From Bacteroidales bacterium Bact_23 (lineage in GTDB: Bacteria > Bacteroidota > Bacteroidia > Bacteroidales > Lentimicrobiaceae), in contig LUZO01000150.1 in the NCBI GenBank assembly GCA_001603685.1, positions 1 through 19,835 on the forward strand: 19,835 nt of DNA. The letters run 5' to 3'. Position 1 is the stretch's first letter. Every line of letters starts with the position of its first letter. A model generated the notes under the pieces. It did not search any database, was not told the origin of the DNA, and was given only the letters and a program-made list of their open reading frames with translations. Positions 15,366-19,835 of this stretch are shown here, piece by piece. Position numbers and translations under genes: made by a program.

Positions 15366-18300
15366 TCAATTATCACCAACGGTTAATTCCTGATCGGTAA
15401 TCACCTCTTTCACAATTCTTTTATTGGTCAGCAGATAGACAATGGGCACGATAAATCCGTTGAGCAGGGTGGAGGTGAGCAATCCGCCGAGGATCACTTT
15501 GGCCATAGGGCTCTGTATTTCGTTACCGGGCAGGCTTCCGCCGATGGCCAGCGGAATCAGTGCCAGCGCGGTGGTAAGGGCGGTCATCAGAATGGGGTTC
15601 AGGCGGTCGAGCGAGCCGTGAATGATGCTCTCCGAAGCGGGCATCCCCTCCATCTGAAGGTCATTGTATCTGGAAATCAGCAACATTCCGTTTCGGGTGG
15701 CAATCCCGAACAGGGAGATAAACCCGATGATGGCCGGAATGCTGATGATGCCGCTGGTGAAGTAAAGGGTGAATACCCCGCCGATAAGCGCCAGCGGAAG
15801 ATTCAGCAGAATGACCAGCGACTGTGTAACGCTTTTGAACTGATTGAACAGCAGCAGGAAAATGACCAGTATGGAGAAAACGGAGGCAATCAGCAGCACC
15901 CTCGATGCCGCCCTTTCGCTCTCGAACTGGCCGCCGTACTCAATGTGGTAGCCTTCCGGCAGATTGATTTCAGCGTCAATCCTCCTCTGAATTTCGCTGA
16001 CTGCGCCCAGCAGGTCGCCGCCGGAGACATTGGCCGAGATTACGATTTTCCGGGCCACATTCTCGCGGTTGATGGTATTCGGGCCGGTGGAGGAGGTAAC
16101 GGTGGCGATGTTGCCCAGCGGAACCTTGCGTCCGCCGGCGTCAACGGTGAGGTTTTCTATCCGCTCAATCGCCGAGCGGGAGTCGTCGTTCACCTTTAGG
16201 GTAAGATCGAATGCGCGGTTTCCTTCGTAAACCTCCGATACCGCCTCACCTGCCAGCATCACGCTGATGATTTCAGAAAATTCGGGCAGGGGAATGCCGT
16301 ATTTGGCGAGCAGTTCGCGTTTTGGTTCTATATTCAGTTGCGGGCGCTCCACCTGCTGTTCCACATTCAGGTCGGCAATGCCTTCCACATCCTGAATCAG
16401 AGATTTAATCTGATTTCCAATGGTAAACATGTGGTTCAGGTCGGTTCCGAAGAGTTTGATGGCTATGTTCGACTGGGTTCCCGACAGCATGGCATCGATG
16501 CGGTGCGAGATGGGCTGGCCAATCTCGAGGTTGATGCCGGGCAGCGCCTTCATCTTTTCACGGATTTCGGCCTGGATCTCTTCCTTTTTGCGCTTTCCGG
16601 GTATAACCGGAGCCTCAATTTCCGAAACATTGACTCCCAGCACATGCTCGTCGAGTTCGGCGCGGCCTGTTTTGCGCCCGGTGGTCTGTACCTCGGGAAT
16701 GGAGATCAATATCTCTTCGGCCATCCTTCCAATCCTGTCCGACTCTTCGAGCGAAATGCCCGGCAGCGTGCTTACATTGATGGTAAAAGAGCCTTCATTG
16801 AATGAAGGGAGAAAGCTTCGGCCGAGTGCGAAGAAGAAAAACAGCGAAACCACAAAAAGCGTCACTGTGCTTCCCAATACCCATTTTTTATGCCGGAGCG
16901 TCCACGAAAGTGCTTTTTCATAGCCCCGTTTCAGCGTTCTTGCTACGAAAGGTTCGCGGTCGGCTTTGCCGCTTTTATTGTTGTTGGCCAGCAGATAACT
17001 GCACATAACCGGAGTAAGGGTGAGCGCCACCAGGGTGGAGGCAAACAGCGCCACAATAAAGGCGATTCCCAGCGGGGCAAGCATGCGCCCTTCCATCCCC
17101 GAAAGGAAAAACAGCGGAACAAAACTGGCCACAATGATGAGGGTTGAGTTCAGAATGGGCATCCGTACCTCCTTTGAGGCGTGGAATACCACATTCATAA
17201 CACTCTGCCGCTCTTCCGGCGGTTTCAGCCTGTTTTCGCGAAGATGCTTGAACACATTCTCCACATCCACAATGGCGTCGTCCACCAGCGAACCGATGGC
17301 AATGGCCATCCCGCCAAGGCTCATCGTATTGATGGTGAAGCCCATCAGTTTCAGTACCAGGATGGAAGAAACCAGCGATAACGGAATGGTGACCAGCGAG
17401 ATAAAGGTGGTGCGCACATTCATCAGGAAGATGGCCAGCACGATGATGACGAATATTCCCCCTTCGATCAGCGCTTTCTGAACATTGCCGATGGAGCTTT
17501 CGATAAAGCGCGACTGACGGAAAATATCGGTGGAGAGTTTCACATCGGGCGGCATGGTATGTTGCAACTCCGCAATGGCCTTGTCGATTTTTTCGGTTAA
17601 ATCGAGGGTGCTGGTTGCCATCTGTTTGGTCACGGTAATCAGAACGGCCGGTTTGCCGCGCTCCGATGCCAGGCCCAGTTTTGGCGCCTTGGCTCCGATC
17701 TTCACTTCGGCAATGTTATCCAGCAGAATGGGGACATCGTTCACCGTTTTAATCACCGATTTTCCCAATACCGCAACATCGGTGGTTGAAAGTACGCCGC
17801 GGATGATGTATTCGTTTCCGTATTCGTACAGCACTCCGCCCGAAGCGTTTCGGTTCATATCCTTAACGGCGGCAATCACCTCATCGAGGCTTACCCCGTA
17901 GTGTTTCATCTTTCCGGGGTCGAGCAGAATCTGATATTCCCTGATGTCGCCTCCCAGAACCGCCACTTGTGCCACTCCGCCGGTTGAAAGCAATCTCGGG
18001 CGGATTACCCAGTCAGCCAGGGTACGCAGGTCGAGCAGCGAGGTGGTATCCGCCGTAAGGCCGATGATCATCAGCTCGCCGAGGATGGATGACTGCGGCC
18101 CCAGCGTGGGATTTCCGACATTTGAAGGGAGGGCATCCCTGGTTTCCACCAGTTTCTCCGAAACAATCTGCCGGGCACGGTAAATTTCAGTTCCCCAGTC
18201 GAACTCAATCCAGACAATGGAAAACCCGGTGGTTGATGACGAACGCACGCGTCGTACTCCTGTGGCGCCGTTCAGCGCCGTTTCAACCGGGAAGGTAACG

Positions 18301-18491
18301 AGCCGTTCCACCTCTTCGGGCGCCATACCCGGAGCTTCGGTCATTACCACAACGGTAGGGGCATTCAGGTCGGGAAACACATCCACCTCCATGCGGGTGG
18401 CGGTGTAGGTGCCGGCCAGCATCAGCAGAACGGCGGCCACCAGAATGACCATACGGTTGTTTAACGAGAATTTTATGATTTTATTCAGCAT
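15366..18491 (-). CDS. Heavy-metal efflux RND pump (CusA/CzcA family)
   Basis: Inner-membrane proton-driven antiporter that moves metal ions out through the adaptor and outer-membrane channel. At 1041 residues it has the full RND plan: one N-terminal helix, a large periplasmic loop (about 35-335), helices from about 340, a central helix bundle, a second periplasmic loop (about 560-860) and a final helix bundle. The proton-relay helix reads AIGSLVDDAIVDVEN at 398-412, with Asp404/405. Classic Czc pumps have DFGIIVDGAVVMVEN and CusA has AIGAMVDAAIVMIEN, so this is neither exactly. In the second loop GQPISHRIDAMLSG...IKLFG is nearer the Czc pattern than CusA's. Monovalent (Cu, Ag) or divalent (Zn, Co, Cd, Ni) substrate cannot be settled. 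It starts 18 bases after the adaptor gene. Confidence 0.96.
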   Translation of the reverse strand: MLNKIIKFSLNNRMVILVAAVLLMLAGTYTATRMEVDVFPDLNAPTVVVMTEAPGMAPEEVERLVTFPVETALNGATGVRRVRSSSTTGFSIVWIEFDWGTEIYRARQIVSEKLVETRDALPSNVGNPTLGPQSSILGELMIIGLTADTTSLLDLRTLADWVIRPRLLSTGGVAQVAVLGGDIREYQILLDPGKMKHYGVSLDEVIAAVKDMNRNASGGVLYEYGNEYIIRGVLSTTDVAVLGKSVIKTVNDVPILLDNIAEVKIGAKAPKLGLASERGKPAVLITVTKQMATSTLDLTEKIDKAIAELQHTMPPDVKLSTDIFRQSRFIESSIGNVQKALIEGGIFVIIVLAIFLMNVRTTFISLVTIPLSLVSSILVLKLMGFTINTMSLGGMAIAIGSLVDDAIVDVENVFKHLRENRLKPPEERQSVMNVVFHASKEVRMPILNSTLIIVASFVPLFFLSGMEGRMLAPLGIAFIVALFASTLVALTLTPVMCSYLLANNNKSGKADREPFVARTLKRGYEKALSWTLRHKKWVLGSTVTLFVVSLFFFFALGRSFLPSFNEGSFTINVSTLPGISLEESDRIGRMAEEILISIPEVQTTGRKTGRAELDEHVLGVNVSEIEAPVIPGKRKKEEIQAEIREKMKALPGINLEIGQPISHRIDAMLSGTQSNIAIKLFGTDLNHMFTIGNQIKSLIQDVEGIADLNVEQQVERPQLNIEPKRELLAKYGIPLPEFSEIISVMLAGEAVSEVYEGNRAFDLTLKVNDDSRSAIERIENLTVDAGGRKVPLGNIATVTSSTGPNTINRENVARKIVISANVSGGDLLGAVSEIQRRIDAEINLPEGYHIEYGGQFESERAASRVLLIASVFSILVIFLLLFNQFKSVTQSLVILLNLPLALIGGVFTLYFTSGIISIPAIIGFISLFGIATRNGMLLISRYNDLQMEGMPASESIIHGSLDRLNPILMTALTTALALIPLAIGGSLPGNEIQSPMAKVILGGLLTSTLLNGFIVPIVYLLTNKRIVKEVITDQELTVGDN

Positions 18492-18509
18492 ATCCGTTTC
18501 CCGTTTAAA

Positions 18510-19715
18510 TTAATGACTGTGGCTGTGCCCTTCGGGGATTACCGATGAGGTGGCCGCCAGCTTCACCTGATAAACGCCCCGGGTAACCACCCTGTCGCCG
18601 GGTTTCAGCCCGCTGATGATCCGGATGCGGTCGCCGTCGCTGTGGCCGGTGGTTACCTCCTGCTTTTTGAACTCCTCTTCCGAAAGCTGAAGATATACGA
18701 AATGGAGGCCCTGCTCCTTGGTAATGGCGGAAACCGGTACCGATATCACATTCTCCTGCGGGGAGGAGAGCAGATAGATTTCGGCATAGCCGCCGGGAAG
18801 GATGTCGCCGATGTTGTCGAATTCAAAGGTTACGGGGATATAGAACGAATTGCCGTCGGCGGCTTTGCCCGATGAAAGCAGGCGCCCGTTCAGGTCCGAC
18901 AGTTTATAAACCGTATTGTCGTAAGCCATCTTAAAATTGGCGCCATTAACGGTACGGATGTATTTATACTGATTTTCGGGAACTTCGGCGCGCAACTGCA
19001 GTTTTCTGTTCTGAGATACCACCGCAATGGGCTCGCCCACCGAAACATAGGCGCCCTGTTTTACCAGCAGGCTTTTGATAAATCCGCCTATGGGCGAGCT
19101 GACTGCAATGCCCCTGCCGCTATGGCTGGAGGCCTGCGCCTCCCATGCGGTGCGTGCGGTTTCGTACTGCATCCTCGCCTGCTCAAACTCTCTGGCCGAA
19201 ATAATCTGGTCTTTCACCAGTTCTTCAGCCCTGTGGAACTCCTTTTCAGTCGTTTCGTAAGCGATCCGGGCTTTAACGGCCGGGTCGCCGTCGGGCAGTT
19301 TCTGTGCCGAGATGCTTGCGATGGCCTCTCCCTGCCTTACACTGATTCCTTCCGCAACCGAACTTCGGGCAAAGGTAAGGATGCCGTTTGCCGTTGCTGC
19401 AATGGTGGCTTCATCGCCCTGCGATGCCTGAACATGGCCGCTGGTTTTAATTACCTGACGGAAGGTACCGGGCGCTACGGTTTCGGTCTGAAGGCCGGCT
19501 GCCTCCGCCTGAGCCCTGGTAAATGCAATTTCATCGGTGTGCTGATGGGCTTCGGCTTCTTCGTGGTCGTGGTCGTGGTCGTGATCGTGGTCATGGTCGT
19601 GATCGTGCCCATCGGCGTGGGTGTGAGCCTCTTCCCGGCTGTGCGTGTGTGACGGATTGCATCCGTAAACCATCAGCGCCAATGATACTAGCAGTGGAAT
19701 TATAATTGATTTCAT
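18510..19715 (-). CDS. Periplasmic adaptor lipoprotein of the metal efflux RND system (CusB/CzcB type)
   Basis: Membrane-fusion protein linking pump and outer-membrane channel. Of 401 residues, 1-18 are a lipoprotein signal (MKSIIIPLLV, lipobox VYGC with Cys19), so the protein is anchored by lipid. Residues 23-59 hold 14 His, including an HDHDHD run from 37 to 51, and the C-terminus ends GHSHSH. Then come the usual parts: barrel-sandwich entry strand (about 85-140), helical hairpin (about 145-195, ARIAYETTEKEFHRAEEL), lipoyl half (GGFIKSLLVKQGAYVSVGEPIA) and beta-barrel to the end. The ATG at 19715 is chosen because it gives the signal peptide; 27 upstream codons are open but not signal-like. 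It is the first gene of a three-gene operon. The His-rich arms suggest binding of Zn, Ni, Co or Cu ions, by inference. Confidence 0.94.
   Translation of the reverse strand: MKSIIIPLLVSLALMVYGCNPSHTHSREEAHTHADGHDHDHDHDHDHDHDHEEAEAHQHTDEIAFTRAQAEAAGLQTETVAPGTFRQVIKTSGHVQASQGDEATIAATANGILTFARSSVAEGISVRQGEAIASISAQKLPDGDPAVKARIAYETTEKEFHRAEELVKDQIISAREFEQARMQYETARTAWEAQASSHSGRGIAVSSPIGGFIKSLLVKQGAYVSVGEPIAVVSQNRKLQLRAEVPENQYKYIRTVNGANFKMAYDNTVYKLSDLNGRLLSSGKAADGNSFYIPVTFEFDNIGDILPGGYAEIYLLSSPQENVISVPVSAITKEQGLHFVYLQLSEEEFKKQEVTTGHSDGDRIRIISGLKPGDRVVTRGVYQVKLAATSSVIPEGHSHSH
19563..19607 (-). repeat. In-frame hexamer repeat encoding His-Asp units
   Basis: About seven and a half copies of a six-base unit (plus strand gtggtc with variants gtgatc and atggtc) lie inside the adaptor gene and encode seven HD pairs and a last His. 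Because the unit is a multiple of three, slippage would lengthen or shorten the metal-binding arm without breaking the frame. Confidence 0.85.
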
Positions 19716-19803
19716 TTCAAAAAAAGAAAAAAGTGAATAGCCAGTTCTGTTTGTGCCCGGTTGATGCATTGCCTGCCCGGATGGGCGCAATTGCATATCA
19801 GAA

Positions 19804-19834
19804 AACGGTTTCCGGAAATGGAAACGGCACCGTT
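19804..19834. promoter_or_regulatory. Nested dyads upstream of the efflux operon, possible operator
   Basis: AACGGT (19804-19809) and ACCGTT (19829-19834) are inverted arms, and inside them is the 10-base palindrome TTTCCGGAAA (19809-19818). It lies 90-120 bases before the adaptor start, where a metal-responsive regulator could bind. No -7 match is visible in the 120 bases to the window edge, and the pattern could be chance or belong to a neighbouring gene beyond the edge. Confidence 0.25.
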
Positions 19835-19835
19835 C

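Noticed and set aside
1..19835. Defence island, prophage, biosynthetic cluster, CRISPR array, insertion sequence or RNA gene
   Set aside because: No integrase, transposase, nuclease-helicase set, regularly spaced repeats, tRNA-like cloverleaf or rRNA sequence could be recognised; nearly all DNA is filled by housekeeping or efflux genes.

Overview
The window looks like ordinary chromosomal DNA from a member of the Bacteroidota (probably Bacteroidales-like, roughly half G+C). The reasons are TAnnTTTG-type -7 promoter elements about 20 bases before several starts, few Shine-Dalgarno sequences, and the family make-up: E. coli-type class II aldolase, short QueG, two-domain universal stress proteins, M16 peptidase and a CusB/CusA/TolC pump. 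I see no phage, insertion sequence, CRISPR array, tRNA or rRNA.

Left part (1-5124): a possible protein tail runs off the left edge. It is followed by an eIF2B-family protein on the minus strand and a class II fructose-bisphosphate aldolase (fbaA) on the plus strand, which ends in a strong hairpin terminator. Next comes a minus-strand block of two paralogous tandem universal stress proteins flanking a small exported SPOR-domain protein.

Middle part (5125-11480), all plus strand: ruvB (Holliday-junction motor), queG (last step of queuosine synthesis), an arginine deiminase 12 bases after queG, and a large two-module M16 zinc peptidase.

Right part (11511-19715), all minus strand: a seven-helix membrane protein of unknown role, translated just after a P-loop kinase that resembles the UPF0200/dephospho-CoA-kinase group; then hflX, a ribosome-associated GTPase with its own promoter; then a three-gene heavy-metal efflux operon transcribed in the order adaptor, RND pump, outer-membrane channel. 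The adaptor is a lipoprotein with a striking His-Asp repeat. No metal sensor gene lies in the window.

Nearly all the sequence is explained by known families. I did not find a convincing undescribed system. The least understood items are the kinase plus seven-helix protein pair, the degenerate second halves of the paired stress proteins, and the His-Asp arm of the adaptor. Starts were moved inward from the longest reading frame for seven genes, with reasons given in each entry.
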